A stretch of 64,000 bases of DNA. Source: Sphingomonas sp. OV641 (lineage in GTDB: Bacteria > Pseudomonadota > Alphaproteobacteria > Sphingomonadales > Sphingomonadaceae). The position numbers and the translations under genes are program-made. The DNA lies in NCBI RefSeq assembly GCF_900109205.1, contig NZ_FNZB01000001.1, forward strand, positions 1,984,001-2,048,000. Reading direction: 5' to 3'. Below are positions 8,359 to 16,298 of the stretch, in pieces. Below the pieces are notes generated by a model, which saw only the letters and a program-made list of their open reading frames with translations, was not told where the DNA came from and made no database searches. Position 1 is the first letter of the stretch. Each line of letters begins with the position of its first letter.

Positions 8359-9081
8359 TCAGCCGCCGCAGCGCACGTCGCCAGCGCCGACCTTGGTGAT
8401 CTCGCACTTCGCCTGCGGGCCGAGGTCAACATCGCCCGCTCCCATGATGGCCACTTTGGCGGGTCCGTTCACCACCGCGCGGATGTTGCCAGCACCCGCG
8501 ATGTTCACATCGGCACTGGCGGCACGCAGCCCCGCCGCCTCCACGTCGCCAGAGCCCGCGATGTTCACCGCCAGCGCATCCGCTTCGCCCGCCGCCTTCG
8601 CACTGCCAGAGCCGGCGATCGAAAGCTCAAGCTGGTCGACGCCCACTCGGCCGAGGTCCAGCGTGCCCGAGCCTGCAATGCTGCCGTCGAACTTGGCGCC
8701 CTCGATCCGGTCCACCGCGATGTCGCCTGATCCTGCCAGCCGCGCCGCCTCGATGCGCGGCATGGTGACGTAGATCTTTACCGAGCCCGAGCTCCAGTTG
8801 ATCCCGCTGCCCTGCCGGGTGATCAGCAGACGGTCGCCATCCTTGGCGATCTTCACGCGCGAAAGCACGTCGGGCTCGCCCTCCGCCCGCACGGAAAATC
8901 CGGTTCCGACGCGAACGTCCACGTCGTCAGGTCCGCGCTGGTCGATGCTGGAAAAGTCAGCGACGGCATAGCTGCGCTCGTTTCCGCTGCCGGTGCCGGC
9001 AATGCTGGGCGTATCGTCATCGCCCGACCAGACGCCACATGCCGCCAACGGGATCAAGAGAGCCAAAGCCGAACCGCGCAT
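8359..9081 (-). CDS. GIN-domain (DUF2807) lipoprotein, paralogue 2
   Basis: A 240-residue protein whose N-terminus MRGSALALLIPLAACG is a lipoprotein signal with a lipobox (LAAC), so it is probably membrane-tethered in the periplasm. The body is a beta-helix with about nine glycine-rich turns of the form (I/V)AGSG, spaced roughly 20 residues apart. The C-terminus AKCEITKVGAGDVRCGG carries the conserved cysteine pair. A perfect Shine-Dalgarno AGGAGG precedes the ATG, and a palindromic operator lies 12-33 bases upstream. Neighbours are two paralogues, so this is a tandem expansion. Confidence 0.85.
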   Translation of the reverse strand: MRGSALALLIPLAACGVWSGDDDTPSIAGTGSGNERSYAVADFSSIDQRGPDDVDVRVGTGFSVRAEGEPDVLSRVKIAKDGDRLLITRQGSGINWSSGSVKIYVTMPRIEAARLAGSGDIAVDRIEGAKFDGSIAGSGTLDLGRVGVDQLELSIAGSGSAKAAGEADALAVNIAGSGDVEAAGLRAASADVNIAGAGNIRAVVNGPAKVAIMGAGDVDLGPQAKCEITKVGAGDVRCGG

Positions 9082-9092
9082 AACATCCTCCT

Positions 9093-9114
9093 GTGTATTG
9101 CTACACTAATACAC
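9093..9114 (-). promoter_or_regulatory. Palindromic operator upstream of GIN paralogue 2
   Basis: GTGTATT (9093-9099), 8 bases, AATACAC (9108-9114): a perfect 7-bp dyad 12 bases from the ATG. The same dyad with the same spacing precedes paralogue 1 at 9871-9892. A repressor bound here would cover the start of transcription or the ribosome site. The regulator is not in this window. Confidence 0.7.
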
Positions 9115-9134
9115 GCAGCGGCGTTCGGCAAGTC

Positions 9135-9863
9135 TCAGCCGCCGCAGATCGCCCGGCCGCTCCCTGCGCGTCGCACGGTGCAGCGCGCGCCCTTGCCCAA
9201 TTCGACCACCCCACTGCCGGCCAGCGACACGGTGGCGGGACCATCGACCAGGGCGCGCACGCGGCCCGATCCTGCCGCGGAAACGGTGGCGCTTCTTGCC
9301 CGGAGATCAGGCGCGGCGAACCTGCCGGATCCGCTATTGCGCACTGTCAGGCGCTCGGCGCGGCCCGCGGCTGAAATGTCGCCCGATCCGCCGATCGATA
9401 CCGCCAGGTCGCCCACTGCCACCGTGCCGAGCGACAGGCTGCCCGATCCGCCCACGCTGGCGCGCAGGCTCTCACCCGTCACCCGGTCCACCGTCATCCG
9501 GCCGGAGCCCCCGATGCTGGCACTCGCCAGTCGGGGCATGGTGATGCTGACGCGGACCTGCTGATCCGCCGCCGAGCGGTTGTTGCGCCAATTGTTGCGC
9601 GGGCGAATGCTGAGCGCGCGCCCTTCGCGATCGATCTTCAGGCGCGCCACCGCCTCTGCCGGCCCGTTGACACGCACCGACCAGGATGGGCCGACCCGCA
9701 CGTCCACCGTGGCCGAGGTGCCAAGCCCGACACTGTCGAAATCGCCAACGCGATAGATCAGCGCATCCCCCTCCCGCTGCCCGGCGATTTCTTCTGCCTG
9801 GGCGCCCGTTGCCGCGACGCCAAGCATGAGGGTGAGCAGATAGGCCGTCGGACGCATGATCAT
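9135..9863 (-). CDS. GIN-domain (DUF2807) secreted protein, paralogue 1
   Basis: A 242-residue exported protein. MRPTAYLLTLMLGVAATGAQA is a signal peptide; ATG at 9863 or in-frame at 9857 are both possible starts. The beta-helix turns read GGSGRMT, GGSGSLS, GGSGDIS, GSGRFA and AGSGRVR in sequence. The end ARCTVRRAGSGRAICGG has the two family cysteines. An operator palindrome lies 8-29 bases upstream. It is 53 bases ahead of paralogue 2, which has its own operator copy, so the three genes probably respond to one regulator. Confidence 0.85.
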   Translation of the reverse strand: MIMRPTAYLLTLMLGVAATGAQAEEIAGQREGDALIYRVGDFDSVGLGTSATVDVRVGPSWSVRVNGPAEAVARLKIDREGRALSIRPRNNWRNNRSAADQQVRVSITMPRLASASIGGSGRMTVDRVTGESLRASVGGSGSLSLGTVAVGDLAVSIGGSGDISAAGRAERLTVRNSGSGRFAAPDLRARSATVSAAGSGRVRALVDGPATVSLAGSGVVELGKGARCTVRRAGSGRAICGG

Positions 9864-9870
9864 CTCCCTG

Positions 9871-9892
9871 GTGTATTTGCCGTCTAATACAC
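9871..9892 (-). promoter_or_regulatory. Palindromic operator upstream of GIN paralogue 1
   Basis: GTGTATT (9871-9877), 8 bases, AATACAC (9886-9892), extended by one G/C pair on each side. It is the same dyad as at 9093-9114, with identical arm sequence and spacing, 8 bases from the ATG. Confidence 0.7.
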
Positions 9893-9935
9893 CTTGCGAA
9901 CTACAGATGTAAACACAAGAAGGCGACGGGCACGA

Positions 9936-9968
9936 AAAAGGGGCGGCCCCAGCGGGACCGCCCCTTTT
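9936..9968 (-). terminator. carD: Rho-independent terminator of carD
   Basis: AAAAGGGGCGG (9936-9946) pairs with CCGCCCCTTTT (9958-9968), with a further CCC/GGG pair inside the loop. Read on the minus strand, the stem ends in a T5 run, a canonical intrinsic terminator 45 bases after the carD stop. Confidence 0.85.
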
Positions 9969-10012
9969 CGATCAGACGATCAGGTGCAGGAGCCAGAAGC
10001 TCCCGCGCGGCG

Positions 10013-10546
10013 TCAGGCCGGCACCTTGTCCTTGTTGTAGATCGCCGCAGCCTGGCGGAGGATCTCGAGGATCTTCTCCTGCGCGGCCGGCTCGTCGATC
10101 TGCTCCATCGCGGCAAGCTCACGGGCGAGACGGCTGCAAGCCCCCTCGAAGATCTGCCGCTCGGAATAGCTCTGCTCGGGCTGGTCATCGGCACGGAACA
10201 GGTCGCGGACCACTTCGGCGATCGACACGAGGTCGCCCGAGTTGATCTTCGCTTCATATTCCTGCGCGCGGCGCGACCACATGGTGCGCTTGACCTTGGG
10301 CTTGCCCTTCAGCGTTTCCATCGCTTCGCGCATCGTCTTGTCCGACGACAGCTTGCGCATCCCCACGCTCTCGGCCTTGTTGGTCGGCACGCGGAGCGTC
10401 ATTTTTTCCTTTTCGAAGCGCAGCACGTACAGTTCGAGCTGCATGCCGGCAATTTCCTGTTTCTGCAGCTCGATCACACGGCCGACACCGTGCTTCGGGT
10501 AAACAACATAATCTCCGACGTCGAAATGCAGCGCCTTGGCAGCCAT
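10013..10546 (-). CDS. carD: CarD-family RNA polymerase-binding transcription regulator
   Basis: A 177-residue protein with an N-terminal Tudor-like RNA-polymerase-interaction domain (FDVGDYVVYPKHGVGRVIEL, typical of CarD/TRCF) and a C-terminal helical domain that contacts upstream promoter DNA. CarD proteins stabilise open complexes, notably at rRNA promoters. In alphaproteobacteria (CdnL in Caulobacter) it links growth and metabolism. The length and the segment KMTLRVPTNKAESVGMRKL are as in the family. It is followed by a strong terminator and preceded by a 350-base structured intergenic region with a TATACT -10-like box. Confidence 0.93.
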   Translation of the reverse strand: MAAKALHFDVGDYVVYPKHGVGRVIELQKQEIAGMQLELYVLRFEKEKMTLRVPTNKAESVGMRKLSSDKTMREAMETLKGKPKVKRTMWSRRAQEYEAKINSGDLVSIAEVVRDLFRADDQPEQSYSERQIFEGACSRLARELAAMEQIDEPAAQEKILEILRQAAAIYNKDKVPA

Positions 10547-10897
10547 AGGAACCGGATCCTCCGGGTTGAATCACGCCATCGGCACAACCATACGGACGTT
10601 TCCGCCCGCCTGAGCCCATCCATCATGACGTGAAGGGTTAGCGTCTCCAGCGGACGCGCTAGGTCAATGCGTCCGTCGCGGGAGTATATAGCAGAGTTGC
10701 AACAATATTACCAGCGCAGATGAGTCAGTATCGCTGGCATATCTGCGCTTTCCCATGGTCGTGCATGGACCATGCGGTTCACTCGGCTGGATCGGCCGGC
10801 GGGATCGACATGTATCAGCCATCAGGCTGGCACTGCGCAGCCCGCCGATCAATGGCGGGCTTTACCTATGGAAATGAGGCGGCCGGGCAGCCGCCGC
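10547..10897. other. Structured intergenic region between fdxA and carD
   Basis: There is no convincing gene. Stem-loops are dense: CGGACGC/GCGTCCG (10651-10675), GCGCAGAT/ATCTGCGC (10714-10748), ATGGTC/GACCAT (about 10755-10773), AGCCCGCC/GGCGGGCT (10839-10861, followed on the plus strand by TTTA) and GGCGGC/GCCGCC (10878-10895). A TATACT-like -10 for carD reads on the minus strand near 10690. It may hold the carD leader, an fdxA 3' end, or a small RNA; see findings. Confidence 0.4.
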
Positions 10898-11239
10898 TCA
10901 ATCCCCGGTGCCGGGTTCGGCGGAGAAATACTTGTCGTACTTGCCTTCCTCGCCCTTGTGCTCGTCGGCATCGGCCGGCGTCTGGTCGAGCTTGCGCGTG
11001 ACATTGGGCCACTGGCCGGAGAAGGTGGCGTTCAGCTCCAGCCACTGTTCCAGACCGTTTTCCGTATCGGGCAGGATCGCCTCGGCCGGGCATTCGGGCT
11101 CGCACACGCCGCAATCGATGCATTCGCTTGGATTGATGACGAGCATGTTCTCGCCCTCATAGAAGCAGTCGACCGGACACACCTCGACGCAATCCATATA
11201 TTTGCAACGGATGCACGCGTCGGTGACGACATAGGTCAT
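10898..11239 (-). CDS. fdxA: 7Fe-type ferredoxin FdxA
   Basis: A 113-residue low-potential ferredoxin of the Azotobacter FdI type. Cysteines C9, C12, C17, C21, C25, C40, C43, C46 and C50 lie in [17 protein letters not shown] and [12 protein letters not shown]. They fit one [3Fe-4S] and one [4Fe-4S] cluster, and a long acidic C-terminal extension follows, as in other alphaproteobacterial FdxA. I chose the ATG at 11239 ([10 protein letters not shown]), the family start; 11248 adds three residues. It lies downstream of the S4 and helicase genes in the conserved sphingomonad order helicase, S4, fdxA, carD. Confidence 0.95.
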   Translation of the reverse strand: MTYVVTDACIRCKYMDCVEVCPVDCFYEGENMLVINPSECIDCGVCEPECPAEAILPDTENGLEQWLELNATFSGQWPNVTRKLDQTPADADEHKGEEGKYDKYFSAEPGTGD

Positions 11240-11302
11240 GGCCGGCAAAACTCCTTCGATCGGCAGACTGGGGGCCGCTGCTATTCGGGCCGCCTGCCAG
11301 CG

Positions 11303-11596
11303 TCAATCGCCGTCGCTCTTCTGCGATTCGTTCGCGGCGACCGCGCCTGCTTCCAGATCACGATAGCACAGCCGCGCCTCGGGCGCAGGTCCGCGGCGCT
11401 GCGGCAGGGCCTCCACGCGCAGGACGTGCACCGATCCCGCCTTGAAGAAGGTCAGCACATTGCCGATTCGCACCGGCGCATGGGCTCGGTCGACGGGCCG
11501 CCCGTTGATGCGCAGCCGCCCGTCCACCGCCATTGCCTGCGCCACCTCGCGCGTTTTGGCGAGTCGCGTGAACCACAAGAAACGGTCCAGGCGCAT
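11303..11596 (-). CDS. S4-domain RNA-binding protein (Hsp15/HslR-like)
   Basis: A 97-residue protein that opens with the S4 fold: MRLDRFLWFTRLAKTREVAQ and GRLRINGRPVDRAHAPVRIGN. HslR/Hsp15 binds free 50S subunits carrying nascent chains and helps recycle them. The tail after residue 70 is short and polar. The start at 11596 matches the family; the ATG at 11635 would overlap the helicase gene in another frame. Only 7 bases separate it from the helicase stop, so the two are probably co-transcribed. Confidence 0.88.
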   Translation of the reverse strand: MRLDRFLWFTRLAKTREVAQAMAVDGRLRINGRPVDRAHAPVRIGNVLTFFKAGSVHVLRVEALPQRRGPAPEARLCYRDLEAGAVAANESQKSDGD

Positions 11597-11603
11597 GCTC
11601 GCC

Positions 11604-14078
11604 TCAGTCAAAGGCCAGCTCCGCCAGCGCGGCAAAGGCGTTGTCGGGTCGCGGCCGCGCCACCTTGGCCGCCGGTCGCCCGCGCCATGCCCAGCGGCCT
11701 TCCGTAGCGGGGCGGAAACCCAGTTCCACCATCAGCCGCGCAACCGTCCCCGGCTCCAGCCCGATGGAGGTGGCGAGCGCCGGATCGGGCAGGAAGGGCG
11801 CACGCGCACCTTGGCCCTTGGGGCGGGCATCATGCGCCGATCGCGCGATCCGCTCCACCAGGTCGACGCGCACCGCCTGTGCCCCCAGCGGGCGAAAGCC
11901 GGCGGCAAGCGTCGCACCGCGCGCGCCGCGCGGCAGCACCGTCGCTCCCTCGCGCGGCGCATCGGGCACCTGCGCGCCCGCCGCCGCTAGCACCGCCTCG
12001 CGCCACGCGCGCGCGCGCTGTTTCAGCATTCGGGGATCGAACAGGTCAAGCGCGCCGATCGTCACGCCTGCCTTGCGCAGCCGGTGCCGGTCGTGCGGCG
12101 TCAGCGCCTCCACCGCGCCGCGCACCGGCAGCCGCTGCGCCAGCCCGCCGCCAGCCTCGATCGCGGCGGCGACACTGCGCAGCGCGGGCGTGGCCGCCGC
12201 ATCGCGCGCCATCTCGGCCAGCGTCGCCAGCACGGGAAGCTGTGCCTTCACGGCATCATCCACCCATGCCTGGATTCGCGCAGTCACCGAGCGGCGCAGC
12301 GCGGGGTCGAGGCAATCGAGCGCCTCGTCCAGCTGAACGGCGGGCCGCGCCAGCGACCGCCCGCGCACCAGTCGGGCGACCGGATGGTCCTGCCAAATGA
12401 CGGTGCCGCCGTCGGTCAGCGCGAAGGCCGCATTCTCCGCCTGGCTCAGCGCCTGGCCACGCGTCGCACGCTCGCGCGTCAGCTGCTTTTCCGCCGTCGC
12501 CAGCAACAGGCGCTTGTCCGACGCGCGCGCATCGGGCGCCACGACGAAGCGAAAGCCCTGGAGATGCCCGATCGAGTGCGTGTCGATCGTCACTTCGCCC
12601 TCGGCGCCGATCTCCACCGGCAGCGCGCCCGCGCCAGCACCGATCTGTTTCATCAGCACGCTGGTTCGCTTGTCTACGAAGCGCTGCGTCAGGCTGGTGT
12701 GCAGCGCATCGGACAGCCGCTCCTCCACCGCCATGGTGCGCGCCGCCCAATGCTGCGGATCGGCCAGCCAGTCACCTCGCTGCGCGATATAGGCCCAGGT
12801 ACGGATCGCGGCGACGCGGCCGGCGATGATCTCCACATCGCCGTCCACCCGGTCGAGCCGCGCCACTTCGTCGGCAAACCATTGGTGCGGCAGATATCCT
12901 TCGGAAAGATGCCCGAACACGCGGGCAACGAAGCGGGCATGCGGCTCCACGCCCAGCTTTTGGAAATCGGGAATGCCGCATACCGCCCACAGGCGATCCA
13001 CCTGCCCGCGCGCCTGTGCCCGGATCGCCGGATCCTCGGCCAGCCGGCGCAGCACGGCAAGGTCGACCGATTCGGGCGCGGCGCGCAACGTCTCATGCTG
13101 CGGCGGCGCGCTGAGCGAGGCGAGCAGCGAATCGATGCTCGACAGGTCAGGATCGCCATCGCGCCAGAACATCCAGTCCAGCGTGGGGAAGCGATGCGCC
13201 TCGATCGCCAGCACCTCCTCGGGCAGGAACGCTTCCGGCCCCTCCTCCGCCACGGCTCCGAACGTGCCGTCGCGCTGGTGCCGGCCCGCGCGCCCGGCGA
13301 TCTGCGCCATTTCGGAAATGGTCAGCCGGCGCCGGCGCCGTCCGTCGAACTTGTGCAGCCCGGCGAACGCCACATGCGCCACATCCATGTTGAGGCCCAT
13401 GCCGATCGCATCGGTCGCGACCAGGTAATCCACCTCGCCCGCCTGAAACATGGCGACCTGCGCATTGCGGGTGCGCGGGGAAAGCGCGCCCATCACCACC
13501 GCCGCCCCGCCGCGCAGCCGGCGCAGCATCTCGGCGACGAGATAGACCTCCTCGGCGCTGAAGGCGACGATCGCCGATCGCCGCGGCAGCCGGCTGATCT
13601 TCTTCGCCCCGGCATAGGAAAGGTCGGAAAAGCGCGGTCGCTCCACGATCTCCACGCCTGGCACCAGGGATCGGACCACCGGCTTCAGCGCGGCCGAGCC
13701 GAGGATCATGGTTTCCTCGCGCCCGCGCGCGTGCAGCAGCCGGTCGGTGAACACGTGCCCCCGCTCCGCGTCTGCGCCAAGCTGCGCCTCGTCGATCCCG
13801 ACAAAGGCGACGTCGCGATCCACCGGCATGCTTTCGGCCGTGCACAGGAACCAGCGCGCGTCCTTCGGAACGATCCGCTCCTCGCCGGTGATCAGCGCGA
13901 CGCGGTTCGCGCCCTTCATGGCCACCACGCGATCATAGACCTCCCGTGCCAGCAGCCGCAGGGGAAAGCCGATCATTCCCGATGAATGCGCGACCATCCG
14001 CTCGACCGCGAGGTGGGTCTTGCCGGTATTGGTCGGCCCCAGAACCGCTGTGACGCGGGCATTGTCGTGGCGAGCCAT
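11604..14078 (-). CDS. SUV3-like DEAD/DEAH-box RNA helicase
   Basis: An 824-residue helicase of the mitochondrial SUV3-related alphaproteobacterial group. Walker A is VLGPTNTGKTHLAVERM near the N-terminus and the motif II region is FVGIDEAQLGAD (DEAQ). The second lobe includes VATDAIGMGLNMD and AQIAGRAGRHQRDG (motif VI). A long C-terminal region (about 450 residues) is alanine-rich and specific to this bacterial group. SUV3 works in RNA turnover; a like role here is inference. The start at 14078 (MARHDNARVTAVLG) is chosen because longer frames add 26 unrelated residues. Confidence 0.87.
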   Translation of the reverse strand: MARHDNARVTAVLGPTNTGKTHLAVERMVAHSSGMIGFPLRLLAREVYDRVVAMKGANRVALITGEERIVPKDARWFLCTAESMPVDRDVAFVGIDEAQLGADAERGHVFTDRLLHARGREETMILGSAALKPVVRSLVPGVEIVERPRFSDLSYAGAKKISRLPRRSAIVAFSAEEVYLVAEMLRRLRGGAAVVMGALSPRTRNAQVAMFQAGEVDYLVATDAIGMGLNMDVAHVAFAGLHKFDGRRRRRLTISEMAQIAGRAGRHQRDGTFGAVAEEGPEAFLPEEVLAIEAHRFPTLDWMFWRDGDPDLSSIDSLLASLSAPPQHETLRAAPESVDLAVLRRLAEDPAIRAQARGQVDRLWAVCGIPDFQKLGVEPHARFVARVFGHLSEGYLPHQWFADEVARLDRVDGDVEIIAGRVAAIRTWAYIAQRGDWLADPQHWAARTMAVEERLSDALHTSLTQRFVDKRTSVLMKQIGAGAGALPVEIGAEGEVTIDTHSIGHLQGFRFVVAPDARASDKRLLLATAEKQLTRERATRGQALSQAENAAFALTDGGTVIWQDHPVARLVRGRSLARPAVQLDEALDCLDPALRRSVTARIQAWVDDAVKAQLPVLATLAEMARDAAATPALRSVAAAIEAGGGLAQRLPVRGAVEALTPHDRHRLRKAGVTIGALDLFDPRMLKQRARAWREAVLAAAGAQVPDAPREGATVLPRGARGATLAAGFRPLGAQAVRVDLVERIARSAHDARPKGQGARAPFLPDPALATSIGLEPGTVARLMVELGFRPATEGRWAWRGRPAAKVARPRPDNAFAALAELAFD

Positions 14079-14196
14079 GGTGGGGACAACATCGGGCGAC
14101 AGCCGCCGCGAATCAACCATTCCCTTCCGGCGCAGGTGCCGAACGGTTCGGCGCAACGCGGCCGCTAAGCCGCCGGGTTAATTTGACTTTAGGGTC

Positions 14197-15747
14197 TTGC
14201 CGCCACAACGCTCGGGCCTGCGCCGGGGGTGGATCGGCGAATTGTTGCGTTTGGGAGCGCTCATACTCGCCGTGTTCTTGCGAGAGCAGCCTGGGTTGGA
14301 ACTGGCCGGTGGCGCGGGTGCGCGCGGGTTCGGCCGTGCCGTCGCGCCGACGCGCAATCTGTCCTGGCGCGATCATCTGCGCAGCACGCTTCATGAGGTG
14401 GAGTGGGTTCCCGATCTCGGCGCCCGCATCGGCAGCGGCACGTGGTGGCGCGGCCTTGCCACGTGCACCGGCCTGATTGCCGCCGCATTGCTGACCGCGC
14501 CGGGCATTCAGCCGATCCCGGGCTTCATCACCACCACCATGACCTCGGCGGAGCGGGAGGAAGCGCGCACGCTCTCCATCGCGCCGCTCGGCCTTGGCGC
14601 TTCCACCGGCCGGCGCATGGCCGCCAACGATCTGGTCCGTCCTTTGGCCGAGACGCCGGAGCGGCCGATCATCGAACTCACCGCAACGCTGGGCAGCGGC
14701 GACAGCTTCGGCGCGGCGCTGCAACGCGCTGGTGTCGGCCGTAGCGATGCGGCGCGCGTTGCGGATCTGGTCGCGGGCGAGGTGGCGCTGGGCGATCTGA
14801 AGCCGGGCACCGTGCTCGACCTGACGCTTGGCCGTCGGCACGATCGCCGCGCCGCCCGGCCGCTGGAAAAGATCGCCTTTCGCGCGCGCTTCGATCTCAA
14901 CCTCGCCGTGCATCGCCAGGGTGACGGGCTGACGCTGGAGCGGCGCCCGATCGCCATTGATCGCACGCCGCTGCGCATCCAGGGGCTGGTCGGCTCCAGC
15001 CTTTACCGCTCGGCCCGCGCCGCCGGCGCGCCCGCCAAGCTGGTCGAAGCCTATATCAAGACCATCGCCGCCCGCACCTCGATCGGCGCGATCGACGCGA
15101 GCGACCGGTTCGACATCATCGCCGATCACGCCCGCGCCGCGACCGGAGAGGTTCAGGTCGGACAGCTGCAATATGCCGGGCTGGATCAGGGCCGAAAGAA
15201 GCTGCGCCTCGTCCGCTGGGAGGATGGCGACGGCAATGGCGGCCAGTTCTGGGATGCCAACGGCCAGTCCGAGCGCCGCGGCTTCATGGGCATGCCGGTC
15301 GCCGGTCGCGTCTCCTCCACTTACGGCATGCGCCGCCATCCGCTGCTCGGCTTCCTGCGCATGCACAAGGGGATGGATCTCGCCGCCCCGCACGGCTCGC
15401 CGATCTACGCTCCCATTGAGGGCCGCGTGGTGATGGCCGGCCGCAACCGCGGCTATGGCAATTTCGTGAAGCTCAATCACTCGGGCGGCGTCTCGAGCGG
15501 CTATGGCCATATGAGCCGCATCGCCGTGCGCCCGGGCCAGTCGGTGTCGCGCGGCCAGGTGATTGGCTATGTCGGCTCCACCGGCCTGTCCACCGGCCCG
15601 CACCTTCATTGGGAAGTGTGGAAGAACGGCAAGACGGTAAACCCGCGTTCCATCTCCCTGTCGAGCGTCGCGACACTCTCCGGCCAAAAACTGCGCGCGT
15701 TCAAGGCAAAGGTTGCGAACCTGCTGGCGGTACCAGCGGCGAACTGA
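14197..15747 (+). CDS. M23-family metallopeptidase (LytM/peptidoglycan endopeptidase)
   Basis: About 516 residues. The C-terminal LytM domain has the zinc-site motifs: HKGMDLAAPHGSPIYAP (H and D ligands) and HLHWEVWKNG (HxH). Such enzymes cleave peptide cross-links in the cell wall, or act as activators. One membrane segment lies near residues 88-105 (GLIAAALLTAPGI), then a long periplasmic linker with an OapA/LysM-like fold. No ATG is in frame near the N-terminus: TTG at 14197 is the longest start, and TTG codons at 14242-14251 are alternatives, so the N-terminus is uncertain. It is divergent from the helicase gene. Confidence 0.88.
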   Translation: MPPQRSGLRRGWIGELLRLGALILAVFLREQPGLELAGGAGARGFGRAVAPTRNLSWRDHLRSTLHEVEWVPDLGARIGSGTWWRGLATCTGLIAAALLTAPGIQPIPGFITTTMTSAEREEARTLSIAPLGLGASTGRRMAANDLVRPLAETPERPIIELTATLGSGDSFGAALQRAGVGRSDAARVADLVAGEVALGDLKPGTVLDLTLGRRHDRRAARPLEKIAFRARFDLNLAVHRQGDGLTLERRPIAIDRTPLRIQGLVGSSLYRSARAAGAPAKLVEAYIKTIAARTSIGAIDASDRFDIIADHARAATGEVQVGQLQYAGLDQGRKKLRLVRWEDGDGNGGQFWDANGQSERRGFMGMPVAGRVSSTYGMRRHPLLGFLRMHKGMDLAAPHGSPIYAPIEGRVVMAGRNRGYGNFVKLNHSGGVSSGYGHMSRIAVRPGQSVSRGQVIGYVGSTGLSTGPHLHWEVWKNGKTVNPRSISLSSVATLSGQKLRAFKAKVANLLAVPAAN

Positions 15748-15807
15748 CGCGCGGGCGCAAGCGCGCCTGCCCGCACCGCCAGACGTAGCGCTGACGCCGC
15801 CCAGTCC

Positions 15808-15901
15808 CGTCATTCCCGCGAAGGCGGGAATCCATAAACGCAGCGCCCGCTTCTCTCGTGAGGTCCATAGTTTATGGATCCCCGCCTCCACGGGGATGAC
15901 G
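15808..15901. repeat. Dispersed palindromic repeat, complete 94-bp unit
   Basis: CGTCATTCCCGCG-AAGG-CGGGAATCCATAAA is mirrored by TTTATGGATCCCCGCC-TCCA-CGGGGATGACG, forming a long imperfect palindrome of two hairpins around a variable core. Copies with the same ends lie at 17743, 21166, 25087, 25227, 27899, 28071 and 29116. They are intergenic and resemble REP/MITE-like elements. Confidence 0.85.
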
Positions 15902-15962
15902 ATGGAGAGAGTGGCAGAAGTCGCCCAATAGCGGACGAAGAAGAACGTGCTACGCTACAGCT

Positions 15963-16247
15963 ATGACCATAGAAGCCATGCTCATTGCCGGGGTTGTTGT
16001 CGGGTTGCTGATCGGGCTTTTCTCGCCGAACGGGCGCGTTGGCTGCACCATCCTATGGATCGTCCCTATCGCCATGATCGCTTACGTCGCCTTCTGGCAA
16101 TGGCAGCATCCTGAAAGTTTGCGTTCGACCAGCGCGCTGGATTTCATGTTTGGACCCCTGTGGCCCAGCCTCGGTGCGAGCGCGGGCTACGTGGTTGGTG
16201 GCGGCCTGCGCTTTCTCGTTCGCCGCTCAACGGGGACGGGCAGCTAA
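15963..16247 (+). CDS. Hypothetical small membrane protein
   Basis: A 94-residue protein I do not recognise by family. Three hydrophobic segments are visible: residues 3-20 (glycine zipper-like AGVVVGLLIGLF), 29-45 (CTILWIVPIAMIAYVAFW) and about 69-86 (SLGASAGYVVGGGLRFLV). The C-terminus is basic. It stands alone between the M23 peptidase, with a palindromic repeat in between, and a convergent flavoprotein gene. The ATG lies 61 bases after the repeat. Confidence 0.65.
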   Translation: MTIEAMLIAGVVVGLLIGLFSPNGRVGCTILWIVPIAMIAYVAFWQWQHPESLRSTSALDFMFGPLWPSLGASAGYVVGGGLRFLVRRSTGTGS

Positions 16248-16298
16248 CCTCCCGATCGCGGTTATCCGGAAATCAGTAATCCTCTCCCGAGAATCCCG

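Noticed and set aside
10664..10852. 62-codon minus-strand frame between fdxA and carD
   Set aside because: It runs through the stem-loops and the carD promoter region, has no ribosome site, and no recognisable sequence.
12084..13985. 633-codon plus-strand frame antisense to the SUV3-like helicase
   Set aside because: His/Arg/Gln-rich shadow with no motif; the minus-strand helicase motifs are unambiguous.
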